Source: Paramacrobiotus metropolitanus (taxonomy: Eukaryota > Tardigrada > Eutardigrada > Parachela > Macrobiotidae). From it: a stretch of 64,000 nt of DNA. The translations under genes were made by a program, and so were the position numbers. This document shows, piece by piece, positions 23,129 through 35,269 of the stretch. The stretch covers positions 62,001-126,000 of the forward strand of contig NW_026570350.1 of the NCBI RefSeq assembly GCF_019649055.1, in the 5' to 3' direction. Below the pieces are notes generated by a model, which made no database searches, was not told where the DNA came from, and saw only the letters and a list, made by a program, of their open reading frames with translations. The first letter of the stretch is position 1. Each line of letters opens with the position of its first letter.

Positions 23129-25593
23129 TCATGCATTTTTCTTTTTTAGCAGTATTCCTGGTTGATTCGGCGAAGGAGCTCGAGGATTCATCGGTCGGCC
23201 AATCTCGTACTGAATCCAGTCCCGAACCGATCCAACTTCGATGAACGTTCCCACGCCGCGCATTTCGTCGTCTGCAAAGCCAAAAGGTCAAACGTTTCTT
23301 AGGAGTTGTATGACTGTATATTTTAGCGCACCGATGCATCCGGTTGACACCATCATTCCGGCCACGCGCTGGAAACCTTTCGGTCTATCCATGCAAATTC
23401 TGGAAGAAAGAAAAATCTAAGTATATTCGCATTGGGGAAAAAGCCGTTGGAGTACTTACAACGGGGCTCCGTAATCCTTCTGCAAAATAGTGAACAGATA
23501 TCGGTAATGGCATCAACTTAATCGGCTCTACAAAATCAATGTGAACGTGTTGTTAACTAGAAACTATTTAAAACAGAAGAAAAATATAAACCATCCACTT
23601 CAGCTAAGAAAAAAGAAATCTCTTTCCGGTAACAAAAATATTGTTTTATTGAATTTCTTAAATCTTTTTAATCTAATATTTCTTTTATTTTTTGGGATTT
23701 TCATGAAATTTTTAAAAATTTCTTATTTAATTTAAAATTTTAATTATGAGGTTATAAAATAAATAAGCTATTAAAAAATAAATCAATCAATCATTAATAA
23801 ATAAGTTAATAAATAATTTTAATTTCTAGAAAAGCATAATATAGTAATTTGAGGCGCACCATGCAGCTTTTCTGTCCCGGTTTCCCGCCGCAAAACCACC
23901 CGGCCGCCGGGTTCCCTTGCTGGCGCAGCCACACCTGCTGCGGCGGATGTCGATGCTCCATCTTTTTGCGGGCCTCTTCGCAGGCCGCTTTGCCCAGAAT
24001 ATTGTACTCCACCCGCTGTACACTCCCGTCGTTGAGGTCCCGCCCAAACGCATTGGTGGCGTTGAAACCAACCGCGACACAATCCCCGCCGTAACCATCT
24101 GCCGTGACCTCCTGGTCGCTGTCGGGATCCGTCAGGCAGGCGGTACAGTAACGGGTCATGTCGACGGGATGTTCCAGTTTTAATAGCGATAAGCCATTCT
24201 CCGGATAGCGGACACTGGTCTGCGGGATAACCGTGGTGACTTTGTAGGGAATGCTTTGCGGCAGTTGACCGATTTTGGCCCAGAAACGGCCGCTTTCGAT
24301 GGACGTTGGAAAACGAATACTGTGATAAACATATAACATTCACTGCCAGCAAAAATTTGTTAAATACAGAAAAGACTGATATTACACGACAAGTCATACT
24401 TTATTATCAATAACTTTTAGTTTTCTATTATAGCACACGTATATTAATCGTTCTTCGTTACATGTAGATTGTAATTTGTTTATATTGGTTATCAGAAAAG
24501 TTTATAAAATAAATGAATAATTTTCATTAAGATTCATTGTTAGTTTCCATTAATTAACTGATTTGCTCGCGCTCGATGCAAAGAAACCATAAAGGTCACC
24601 AGGTCACTGAAGAAAAATAAATCAATAATTTTTATATTAAATAATTGTGATTTTGCAAGCACTAAATGATTTTCCAAGGATTTCATCGATAGACGATTAC
24701 TCTAAATTCTAAAAGGTCGCACTTACGCTGTAGTTAGCACCCATTGCGGATCGACCAAAACACCCACACCAAAGGTTCTCAATCCAAACGGCACGCTATT
24801 CGTCTGCGATTCGTACAGCGACGCGATGTAACAACCGGGCCCATCTGATAACTGCGTACTCTGTGGGCGATTGCAGTATGCGAGTGGGCCATCACCCTCT
24901 GTCCCACCGTTTCCCGTCTCCGGTTTCTGTGAAGCATCAGTAGCTCCCGCTGTAGAATACGTGAAAATGAGTTCGGAGATATTCCCCACGGATAATCCAC
25001 TGTGCGACGTTGTCGATTGGGCGTCCTGCGCAGGATGACTGGTATGGTTTTCGGTTGTGAAGAAGTTATTGGGTAGTGTTGCGAAAGGCTCCAAGAACGG
25101 CGCTGGTGTCTCGGCAGGAATCAGACCCATAGCGTAAGTGTAATGAGACGTCGTTGGACTGGACGTGGCCTGCGTCGTGGTAGCTGAACAGGTCAGGGGC
25201 GGGCCTTCGGGAAGGAAGAGCCCCGGGTAGGAGCAGCAGAATTCCCGCTCGGGCTCGCAGACGCGACACATTGTCGCTTCCTCGGAGGGGTGGAAGCCCA
25301 TGCTGCGGCATAGCTGGATGGAGACCTTGTCGTTGTTGTAGCAGTGTCCGCTGCCTAAAACACCAATACCGCCGTGACCTTTTGAGGTGAGGAACTTTCA
25401 AATGGGAAGGTGGGATTTTGTACCTGTTATGGTGCGCAGACGGGGATCCTGGAGGAAGCAGGCTGAACCTGGGAAAGAACGCAGTACGTTGGGATAATGG
25501 TGTGGCCCATGAGAATTGTTGGTCGGATATTGGTACAGAGAGAATTGTTACTGACAGTACCGACACTTGCCAAAACACCCATATTGCCACCAT
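23129..25593 (-). CDS. Secreted serine protease homologue (catalytically dead)
   Basis: Supported exons: 25354-24727, 24319-23860, a 20-nt micro-exon 23479-23460, 23399-23332 and 23271-23129. All are GT-AG with consistent phases, ending at a TGA at 23129-23131. The first holds a Cys-rich stretch then a Ser/Thr/Pro-rich linker and the start of a trypsin-like fold (VGVLVDPQWVLTTA). Canonical sites are all altered: TAAHC becomes TTAIR (His57 to Ile), NDIALL becomes NGLSLL (Asp102 to Gly), and CxGDSGGPLVC becomes CMKDYGAPLIC (Ser195 to Tyr). The C-terminal helix (VRDWI) is kept. Such homologues act as cofactors or binding proteins in arthropod-type immune and clotting cascades; a similar role here is inference. 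The N-terminus is uncertain: a hydrophobic, signal-like start lies at 25593, but the exact first splice could not be fixed. Confidence 0.8.
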
Positions 25594-25719
25594 GCATCAG
25601 TAAGGCCCACAACCCGATCAATTTAATCCCTCCCGTTGGCAGAAGGAGTAAGACAGTCATGGAATAAAAATCTAATACCTGGTGCCGCGAAAATTTAAAT
25701 CGAAGTACCACAAAACTTC

Positions 25720-28350
25720 ACGCTTCCCTCTGGAGAAATTTACAGAGGCCGATGTGAATTAGAGATGAAATCAAGATTATCCAACTACTGTAATACTCGT
25801 ATTTGTTTTTTGTTTTTTATACGATTATGCAGAGTTGGCACATTTTATTAATGCACCCCATGCAAAACTGTACTACACGTACAATATACGTGTTACGGTT
25901 GAAATACTCGTACTACAGAGTGCTTGTGCTAATTATAATATACTTATTTACTTAAAAATTATTTTTTATTAACATTGCATTTTACAACATATCATACTAA
26001 TTATGACATCTAAAGTAGCGCATTAATAAGAACCTTATATTTTTCGTAACTTTAAAGGTTAGAACAAATTGGACGCTGTGGCGTCTGCGGAAGCAAGCGC
26101 CAAAGAAAATCTGAACGGTCCAAAATAACTGCCGGCATCGATCCGGGCCGCTTTCTTAACACCTGTCTGGGATTGTTACTGCCCACGGAGATCGGGGAAT
26201 TATTATCGAAGAGAGACAAAAAAGGAAAATGGAACCGAAGTCCAAACCAGACAGTTCCCGCTAATCATAGGCAATAAGTTTTCTTTTTTTTTGCCCTGAA
26301 TAATCAATCAACCGGTGATTTAACATTTAAGTCATTATTACTCACTAACCTGTGATTTTTGAATTTGACCAGTGCTCAACAACCGAACTTTTTCAAATCT
26401 AGTTTTATTTGTTGAGGTTTTTTGCGCGTTCTCAATTCGGGGATTCATTTACCGAATAAAATGAATAAATAATTCCGCACCAATAAGAGTAATAATAAAT
26501 AAGTCCGCACTAATCCATCCGAAGAATTAAGTCCGCACTTTGTTAAGTATCTACACTGCGACTGCGCAGCCGCAAAAGTGCTGTACGAGTATGGTAGTGA
26601 CTGCAATTATCTGGGTGTTTTGCAGTGGCTATGTGGCGCGGCTATAACGCTTTCGTCACTGATTTTTTTACCACGAAATTCCATTTACTCCTGTTCAATC
26701 GCATGAAGAAATAAATCGAAAGAAATCGGTATAATCGGAATTTTATGTTTTAAGTGGTTCACCTAAACGGCCACCGCTTATCTAAATGGTGGTATACATA
26801 AGCGACCTTGCTGGTAGTTCCTGAGAAATTTGGGGCTTTAATTGCTAGTCATCAGATCAATACAACAACAATGTACAGAGTACAGTAGATCTAGATCCAG
26901 GTAACTACGGTATTAATATGAGGTGCTATGAACACAAAACTAAGACGTCAAACATTATAGTGTGATAATGTGATTCCTTTTTCTCATGGAGTGGTCAGCC
27001 GGGTGACGTGGCTCATTTTTCATGCTGCGGCGGCGGTGACCAAGTACCTGTTTTAGTACTGTACGACTGCGATGTACCGTACCGGTGAGCGAATCTAGCT
27101 TGATTTGAACGTTCGCGAGCCCGGGAAACTGGTTGACTAGCAACGCAATGAACGCATACGTTAGTTTTGTCTTGGCTCGTGACTCAAGTAACTTGAGTCA
27201 CTCAACTAAATGATCATTTTATGCGCTGCAGTTTAATATCGGTACTACAGCAAACACGAAGCCAAAATAAAGTAAAACTGTATTTGGAAAATTTTCGTGG
27301 ATCTTAATTTAACATCGTCGCGATCGGCAGGTCACTGCTTGCATTCGGGTTAACCTATATAGGACGTATCATTATTGGTTTACTTTTTTGCCCGAGAAGC
27401 TAAAGTGTTATACTTATTGTGATCAATCGGAGTTTTGCCATACGCAAAGGAAGCCATTCGAATAGAGGTAACCGTAAGAATTACTCGTATCATTCAATGT
27501 CTGCCCATAGGTTACCGAAGAAAGACTCGGCAAAGCTCCTTTAATAATAATTCATACAAAGGACTTAGTAATTGATACGACAATGTTCCGTTAACTAAAT
27601 CGTAAATTTAAATTGCCTTCGGTGCCTCTTGCCGGTTGGCAAAATAATACGTCAGGTAACGTGCGAGAATACTCCCGTACTGTGGGTTTTGGCTACGCGC
27701 GAGAATCTATCGCGGAACAATCGTTCTCGAACACACTACCACATACGTCAAATTTATTACTTCATGGGATGAAGTTAAGAACTACCGGTAGAACCGACAG
27801 GTATCGTATCATTTAGAATGTGAGCAGTATTCACATCGCAACCGATCTCAACGTACTAGGAAAATCCAACAGCCGGGGTTCATATTTCCACCATATCTGC
27901 TGCTGTTATTCTGCAGTTGTGACCATTCATCGCGAATTTTGTTCGGGGATTACGGCCCTGTGATCTAGAAGGAGGTGGCAATGGGCCAGTATTAAATATG
28001 ACTAAAAATCAGTGGCGCATTTCGTCCTCGTGGGGGTATCCAGTTAGCGTTTTGAATCCCCTAGCCCAACAACAGGTCCATGAGATTACAGGCAAAGGCA
28101 AACGAGTGTACACAGTGTATTGGGTAGTTATTTCCTCCAGGTGATTGTCCGTAGACCGGGACCAATGGGACGTACTCGATGGTAAAGTGTCCGGTTGAGG
28201 AAAATAAAAAAAACAAGCAGGTAATGTAACTGCAGCTTCAGCCAGTCTGTGGGCATTTGTCCCATGAATCAAAAGATCCGGATAAGATCAGGGCTGTCAG
28301 CCACACAGCTGGCAAAAGCAGTGGTCTACACCGTTAAACATGGGCTGCAC
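25720..28350. other. No gene recognised
   Basis: AT-rich spacer. Small ORFs (26955-27143, 27613-27816, 28009-28272) have no domain. No convincing repeat structure is seen. Confidence 0.5.
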
Positions 28351-28358
28351 AAAGCTTC

Positions 28359-29113
28359 CTACCTTCCTCCGCATGTGGAGGCGTGGCCTTGCAAAGCACT
28401 GGTCGTTATGCAGGCATAAGCCAATTCTGCAGGAAGTTCTAGCCCGCCTTGCTGGTGAAATATGTTGCGCAGAAGATAGACTCCTTCGTTAGGTAATCTG
28501 AATTTCAAACCCGGGCCGCTCATTTTGTTGATATCTGTTAGATTGCTGATATCCTCTTGGAGCACCACTAATTCTTCACCAAATCGATTTACGATTTTCT
28601 TTCTGAGCATTCGCATGTGCCGCTAGTATCGGAGCCGCACCCACAACGGGTGCTTGTCCTAGACGTTGCGGACTTTTGCGGCTGTCCTGACGGACTTCCG
28701 TCGCGACATGCCGATACTGTTCCTTCTTGTCCAGGCGTTACGTTTCTCACACTGTGGAAAATGAATGTGTAACTCGCATCGGAGAATGGTAGGGTAAAAG
28801 ATTCTCTGCTAGACAGGGACACTCTGAGTTTACTCTGCTGATGATGTAAGCCCGATAAAATGACCTTTGCTCGAGGCATCCTGCCCTGTATATTCTGCAG
28901 TGCGGTTGTACTCTGTAATCTGCCACGGATGAGCAGGCACTGGCAGTGAACGATGTAAAAGTACACATTTTCGACCATCTTGCAGTAAACGGACTTAACG
29001 GAGTGGCATGCAGCCTCTGCATTTCGGGTATATGTACATCCGATATCTAATCCGTAGTTGTACAGATGTGTGCTGGTACGGTTTGGGCGATTTGAAAGCA
29101 TGATTTCTTCCAT
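28359..29113 (-). other. Possible degraded coding remnant, not recognised
   Basis: Minus-strand ORFs at 28616-28359 and 29113-28589 have moderately protein-like composition and lie next to each other in different frames. The first reads through helix-like sequence (EELVVLQEDISNL) that could be an exon. I find no clear splice pair and no family. It may be an old gene fragment or chance. Confidence 0.25.
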
Positions 29114-31524
29114 GCCGATTGGAAATTTTTGTAAATGTTATTGAACAGGAGTTGGGCGAAATAAACAACAATAAATAAACAACAATAAATAAACAGGAAT
29201 TGGGCGAAATATTGTTTTGTAATTCGATGTGAAGTGTTCGGCCTGAAATACAAATAACTGCAATGGCAATACAAAATAACTACCGATGCATTATATCGGG
29301 ATAAGAAAAGAGTGCTATCGATTTGTGTACTTTATCATCGTTTTGGATACTAATGGCACTTGCGATGTATTAACCAAGATTAACCAAGATCTTCTCGCTC
29401 AGTGCTTCCACGCCGCGCTATTGCTAATCCCGTGGGCAGTATCAGGGGGTTTCTGTGAGCAGAACAGAAGCTCATGTTTGTGGGGTGGTTGTTCGATGTA
29501 TTATTGAGCGATTTTCCACTCTTCTGGGCGTTCGCGGGAGCGAATTCACGCAAATGCATTTCCTGGTAACAGGCGGACATGAGAACATGTTCGGGTGGGG
29601 GTCTGTTGTGCTCGTAATGGCGGTATGTGCTCTGTAGTTCGTCGAACGCCGATTGGGGCAGCCAACCTACTTAATTCACTCGGCCGAATACATTCAAGTG
29701 GAGCTGCATGGTGATCGTACCAAGAAAAGCTTTTCGAGCTTTGAAACACGGAGTGGCTACCAGACTTGGCCCATTTTCGCTTTTTCCACTTTTATCCCAC
29801 CCCCACCTTCACAGTTTAATTCCCAGCCCAGCCCACCTCCGGATACTCAAATTTTCAGCCCATCCCCCCTTTTCGATCTCATCCCGCAAAGTAGCCAGTG
29901 GCCACTTTGCGGCAACGCGTGCGGCAACTTAGCCTTAGCCTTCATAATATTACGCTTAATTTCTCTGTCAACCAACAAAAGTGTGCAGGGCAAAACGCTG
30001 GAATTCCGCTCCCGCAAGGGGGTTCAACCGTTCAAGGAAACTGACTTAGTAGGTAGCGTTCGTTCGCAGTTTGGCAAAGTTTCTCGGGCAGAAATGCTAC
30101 TTGTTTTTGCAGTTTAGTAACTGTTTATGGAGGGTTTTCTTCCTAGAATCGTCGGTCCTTCGATGTAAAAAATGCCCATATTTTACTCTGTTCTGGACTT
30201 TGAGAGGGCGGGGAACCCACGGCGCTCCAGTCTAAAGATTTCACGCTGTACCGTAAATGAAGCAATGTCACAGGAGACCATTGCGCACAACAACAAGAAA
30301 CCAGCGATCGCACGTTACCGACCGGTAGTGTTGAACAATAGCCGTCAATAATGCATAAAATCGTGTTGTAGTTGCAGTTAACTGCCACGGCTTATCAATT
30401 ACCTGGCAATACTAAACCCACAAAAATGGCTCGCAGTTATGGTGCCAGTCAAGTCAACCTTTAAAGTTGCTTTTTCGCCTTCCCGCGGTTCCTTTTGTAC
30501 ATCGAGTTTGTAGCGCAAAAGTTGCTTTTCCAATCGCAATTTCCGCAAATATTCCGCAAAGGTGCTGAATTTTTTTCCTTTTGATTGTGCATTGATGGAA
30601 CCGTAAGGCAGTCATCATGAAAGTCCACACTGCAAACGGGACAAGAAAAGTAAACTGGGGCCGTAAAGTATCTGTACAGACTATTGCAATTTCAATCTTA
30701 TTTGCAATCTTATTTTATTGCAATCTTACTTAATTGCAATCTTATTTGCCGCTTTGGTGTTTGCTGGGCATATTTAATCGCGGTCTGACGCAGCGTAATT
30801 CCCTCGCGTTTCTGTACATATGTACTGTTAAAACAGTCGATTTTTTTTAAACAGTTGAATTTCTCTCAAAATTAAGTTCGTGTCTTTTTTTTCTTCATTC
30901 ACGGTTACGCCAACAATACTTTTGGGACACGGTCGCAATAGTTGGTAATAATACGAGCAGTAGATCGAGTGTGATGTCCTGTGATTTGGTTGGCCGATGG
31001 CAGTATGAACGTGACTGGCGGCTACCACTACCGAATCTAACGGGTTGATACCTTTCAGTACCGATACGCTTTCCAGCGGTTATCAAAGGAAAGGTGATAT
31101 TTGTTGACGCATATGTCATGAAAGGTTCAGCATCACTACGCGAACTTTAATTTTTCGCTGCACGGATGACTTATAGAAAGTCTATAAAACCTTCGAATAA
31201 ATGTAATCCATCCGACTTACGGTACAATTAAATTCTGGCTGGCTAAGATAGCCACGTTCTTTTTGGAAGCAGACGTTTCCCCCTTTTCGATGTCACCCAT
31301 CCATCCCTGATTGTGAGAAACCGAAATCCGACGCTGTGATTCCTGCGCACGTACGTGTTGCCAAGTACAGTGCCTTTCATCAGAGCATCTTTCAGCTCTG
31401 AGTTTTGATAATACTCTTCGGAATCTGACGGACATCCATTGAGTCTATCAAATAGGCGCCAGCGTCCTTTAACCATGAGGAACCGTCTTCTCTTAAAGCA
31501 ACTGCGCCGAAATAATGTATATTA
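29114..31524. other. No gene recognised
   Basis: It includes a short aataaacaac tandem repeat near 29167-29192 and a 154-codon Ser/Pro-rich ORF at 29653-30117 on the plus strand without recognisable domain or splice support. Nothing else is supported. Confidence 0.45.
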
Positions 31525-32724
31525 GCTAGACTCGAAAGGCACTTTACATGCGTTCTGTACGATACAGAGCCGGAAGTTCTGTAAAGTGAATTTACCAATC
31601 GTGCACCGCTGAATCTTACAGAGCGTTATAGAGCAGCGAGACCACTAACTCAAAAAATGTGTGCCCGTACTGTTAATTCGAATTAATTTTAATTTATTTT
31701 TCACCATGTGTCGGTGATTTCAGATAGTCACACTCTGTCTTGCTTTTTGACACTTCTTTTTTATCACGTACGGTTTCCATTCCCCATTTGTAAGATTTTT
31801 AACAAAAGTGTTCGAATATGAGTTCTCGAAAAAAACTCTTCTGCGACTTGCAAACCCTTTGTGAGCTGGAGATTGTTGAAAAGGCGCTCGATGAGTCTTC
31901 GAGCAGCAGTAGCGACGACTCATCTGAGAGTTCCAGTGAATCGTCGGAGAGTGAAACCGATGAGATTCTTGAATTCACTGCCTTTTTATCCAGTAAACGA
32001 TTTCTTATGGACCGAACCGTTGTACCGAAGAGGCATGACTGGATGGAAAAACTGGGAGTCGCCAGTGATAGTACGTACCGAGCTGAAGTCCGGGTTACAC
32101 GAGAAGGATTTAAAAGAATTTACGATCTTATTTGCGGACACCGTGTTTTTCAAAACGAATCAACAAATATCCAGCGGCCAGTAGATTTTCAGTTGGCGAT
32201 TGCTTTATATCGATTTGTCCATTACGGAAATGGAGCTTCGTTTAACCATATGTCTTTTAATATGGGACTGTCTTGTGTCTTCCAACTAAAGCGGGGTCTT
32301 CGTTTTCGCTTGAGTTTCTCCTGGGTGCCATCACATTCTGTCGCATTATTGCTGATAACCGTTACTGCTTTTGCCCTGATAACTGGTAGCGTGCTCATTC
32401 TGCACTAATCTAATAGCGTATCTCAAAACTCAAGGTAAACTAAACTCAATTAAAATCAAAACTCAAAGGTAAACTCAAAACTCAAATTTTCTGCGAAAAG
32501 TTAGCACATGAAAAATTCACAACAAATTCTTTTGACAAATTATTTTTTTGACTTGTGGTGAAAAATGCGAGTTCTGTATCGTAACGGAGCAGGAGAGTTC
32601 CTTTTAGATACAGAACACTTTAACTCGGCCGTCCAATCAGAGGTAGGGGGGTGTGATCGAAAAATTACAGAACTTCCGGCTCTGTATCGTACAGAACGCA
32701 TTTAAAGTGCCTTTCGAGTCGAGC
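31525..32724 (+). mobile_element. PIF/Harbinger-like DNA transposon, internally truncated
   Basis: Terminal inverted repeats of about 60 bp, left 31525-31584 and right 32665-32724, share gactcgaaaggcactttan and gatacagagccggaagttc, with very few mismatches. A plus-strand transposase fragment lies between them. The dinucleotide TA borders both ends, while a clear 3-bp duplication typical of PIF/Harbinger is not visible. The whole DDE catalytic part is missing, so the copy cannot be autonomous. Its right end stops three bases before the retrotransposon that follows. Confidence 0.75.
31818..32408 (+). pseudogene. Truncated PIF/Harbinger-type transposase, N-terminal part
   Basis: A 196-codon ORF. 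Residues 25-50 are an acidic Ser/Glu/Asp tract. Residues about 90-150 carry the N-terminal signature of this family (FKRIYDLI, then VFQN, then FQLAIALYRFVHYGNGAS). After about residue 155 the similarity stops and the sequence becomes unrelated hydrophobic residues, so the DDE nuclease domain has been lost to an internal deletion. The inverted repeats on either side support its assignment to one element. Confidence 0.75.
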
Positions 32725-32727
32725 TAT

Positions 32728-32885
32728 TGACGGTTATTGTCCAGCAATAACAGTCGTTAACGTGCGATCTGAGGCTTTCTTGTTGCTATGCACAACGGGG
32801 CAATCGAACTTCTATGGCATTTTAACTTTCATGTGCCATTAGAAGTTTGAGTGAATAGTTGCCTTTATGGTGTCTCAAAAGTAAA
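32728..32885 (+). repeat. Split direct repeat A1
   Basis: Left-end repeat of the Ngaro-type element, 158 bp, identical to 36491-36648 apart from about one base. The gag-like start codon begins at its last base. Confidence 0.9.
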
Positions 32886-33565
32886 TGGTGGCCGTACATC
32901 GTCGCGATCGTAAAATCGACAATTTCAATTCATGGCTCGAAGCGTTCCTCTTGTTTGCACGTTATCGTGCCTTTTACCATCCCGATTTGGCTACTCATTT
33001 CCTGTCTTACGTCGAAATCATTCGTGGTATGGCTATCCAGCGTCCGTTTGTTGTTTGGATTGAATACGATAAGCGTTTCCGCGATCGTATGAGTTACGCT
33101 GAGGCTGACGATGATGCCTGGTTCACTGAAGACATAACTTTAATGGCAGATGTACTACGTACTTGCACGATTATTGCAACTCCTACTCCCGTGACCGCGA
33201 CTATTCCCACCTCTTCAACTGGCACTACTGGCCCACGTCCACCGCTCGGTGGTTACTGCTTCAACTGTTTCGATCCGTCTCATTATTCTACCTATTGCCC
33301 GAAGCCTAAACGCGTTCCCAGTCGAACTGACACAGCCAGTGCCTCTTCTGCGGTCGGTGTCAGTTCCACCTCGACTCCTCTAACATCAACTTCAAATTCC
33401 CAGTCAATGCAGCCCTTTCGTGGATCCCGTGTTGCCGTCTGCAGGGATTACAACACGGGAAAATGCCCAACTCCCTGCAAGCATCGTCGCATCCACATCT
33501 GTGATGTCTGTTTCGACATCAGCCATACCCGCTCCTATCACTCTGCCGTCATCAATCCCCAATAA
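32885..33565 (+). CDS. Gag-like protein of the Ngaro-type element
   Basis: A 226-codon ORF beginning directly at the end of repeat A1. Residues 1-100 are a helical, charged region. Residues about 125-140 form a zinc knuckle, CFNCFDPSHYSTYC (CX2CX4HX4C). A second Cys/His cluster follows near the C-terminus (CRDYNTGKC ... CKHRRIHICDVC). It is expected to bind the element RNA and form particles. The frame is intact. The pol frame overlaps its end. Confidence 0.8.
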   Translation: MVAVHRRDRKIDNFNSWLEAFLLFARYRAFYHPDLATHFLSYVEIIRGMAIQRPFVVWIEYDKRFRDRMSYAEADDDAWFTEDITLMADVLRTCTIIATPTPVTATIPTSSTGTTGPRPPLGGYCFNCFDPSHYSTYCPKPKRVPSRTDTASASSAVGVSSTSTPLTSTSNSQSMQPFRGSRVAVCRDYNTGKCPTPCKHRRIHICDVCFDISHTRSYHSAVINPQ

Positions 33566-35247
33566 GCCAACAACACCTCTTCGACCTTACAGATTCCTGG
33601 CATATTTGAAGTTTTTCCCAGATCGTGCAATAGTGGTTTCGTTCATTTTCGGATTACTTCATGGCTTCCGATTAGGTTTGTCATTACATTTTGCTTCGAT
33701 TCTGTTATGTGTTATTTCAAGTTTAGGTTTCACTGGCACACATTTTTTCCGTGTTACCCCGAATGCCGCTACTGCTCGACAGTTTCCTGACATTGTCCGC
33801 AAATATATCAAGAAAGAAGTTGAATTACAGCATGCGTGTGGTCCTTTTCAAATAGTTCCTTTCCCCAGTTTCGTGATTTCCTCACTTGGTGTCCGGCCCA
33901 AGAAAACAGGCGGAGCCCGTTTAATAATGGACCTATCACGACCTTTCGGCGACTCGGTTAATGACTACATATCCCGTCAAGATTACACCTTGAAATTCTG
34001 TTCCGTCGACGATGCCGTTAAAATTCTGACACGACTTGGTCCAGGGGCATTAATGGCGAAGGTCGATTTGAAACATGCCTTCCGGTTGATTCCTGTCCAT
34101 CCTGCTGACTGGCATCTCCTTGGGTATCAATTTGACAATTTGTATTACTTTGATATTGTCTTGCCATTTGGCCTTCGCTCGTCTCCAGCAATTTTTAACC
34201 GTCTATCTGACTTCTTTGAATGGATTGTTCGTCATGTGGCAAATTTCGCTGATGTGCTTCACTATGTCGATGACTTCTTCTTTGCCGGCCCGGCCAATTC
34301 CCGCCTTTGCCAACTCGTGATGGAGTTTTTCTTTTTACTGTGTGGTGACCTTGGCGTTCCCATCGCTTTGGATAAGTGTGACGGCCCTTGAACAACCATA
34401 ACCTTCCTTGGTGTTCAAATCGATACAGTAACTCAAACTCTCTCTACCAGAAGAAAAGCTGCGGGATTTTTTGTCAGAGTTTCAAGTTTTTTCCAATGCC
34501 AAGTCGATGACAAAACGTGACCTTTTAAGTTTGATTGGTAAATTGAGCTGGGCTACTAAAATTATCCCTGCGGGTCGGATTTTTCTTCGCAGAATGATCA
34601 ACTTGGCCAACAGTGTTCGTCAGCTTCATTATCGCATATCTCTAAACAAAGAATTCCGTGCCGATCTAAATTGGTGGCTAGAGTTTCTGCCGTTATGGAA
34701 CGGTTTTTATTCTTTTCTCGAGCCAACATGGACTTCGTCTGCCGATCTAAATTTGTTTACCGACGCTTTATTGACCTTTGGTTGTGGTGCTGTCTACGGA
34801 CATGAATGGCTGCAGTATGAATGGCCAAGTGAATTGTCTTCTTTAAAGCCACATATAACTTGGTGTGAAATGTTTCCAGTTTTGCTCGCCTGCCATGTGT
34901 GGGGACGTCGGTGGCGCACGTTACGACTGACCTTTTATTCTGACAATAGTGCAGTTGTTTCAACCTGGAAATCGTTTTCGTCGCGTCATTGTGGTGTCAT
35001 GGATCTAATTCGTCGGATTTATTTTACCGCAGCACGACACAATTTTCATGTTCGTATCGTTCATATCCCGGGAAAAGATAACTTGGCAGCCGACGCTCTT
35101 TCAAGGAATCGTCTCGATTTGTTTCGTCAACTCGTTCCCGAAGCTGACATCGCTCCACAGCCTGTAAACTATGATGTGTCTCTCTTATCTCTTACTTCAT
35201 GCGCTGACCGCTGGTCAAGAAAGGTTTCCCATCCACATTTCTCCTAG
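33420..35247 (+). pseudogene. Reverse transcriptase-RNase H of the Ngaro-type element, broken
   Basis: The RT part (33420-34391) shows VRPKKTGGARLIMDLS, then AKVDLKHAFR, LPFGLRSSPAIFN and the YVDD active site (about 34266). A TGA interrupts the frame at 34389-34391, just before a conserved TFLGVQID block. About 45 bases later the frame shifts by one, and the rest (34471-35247) continues through the RT connection and an RNase H domain (TDAL near 34760, a Glu in WCEMFPV, YSDNSAV, then DNLAADALSR). These two lesions would prevent full-length pol. No DNA methyltransferase-like domain follows RNase H. Confidence 0.8.
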
Positions 35248-35269
35248 TTTTTCTGTTGACTAATAATGT

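Noticed and set aside
29653-30117. 154-codon Ser/Pro-rich ORF
   Set aside because: No domain, no convincing start context and biased composition only; not enough to call a gene.
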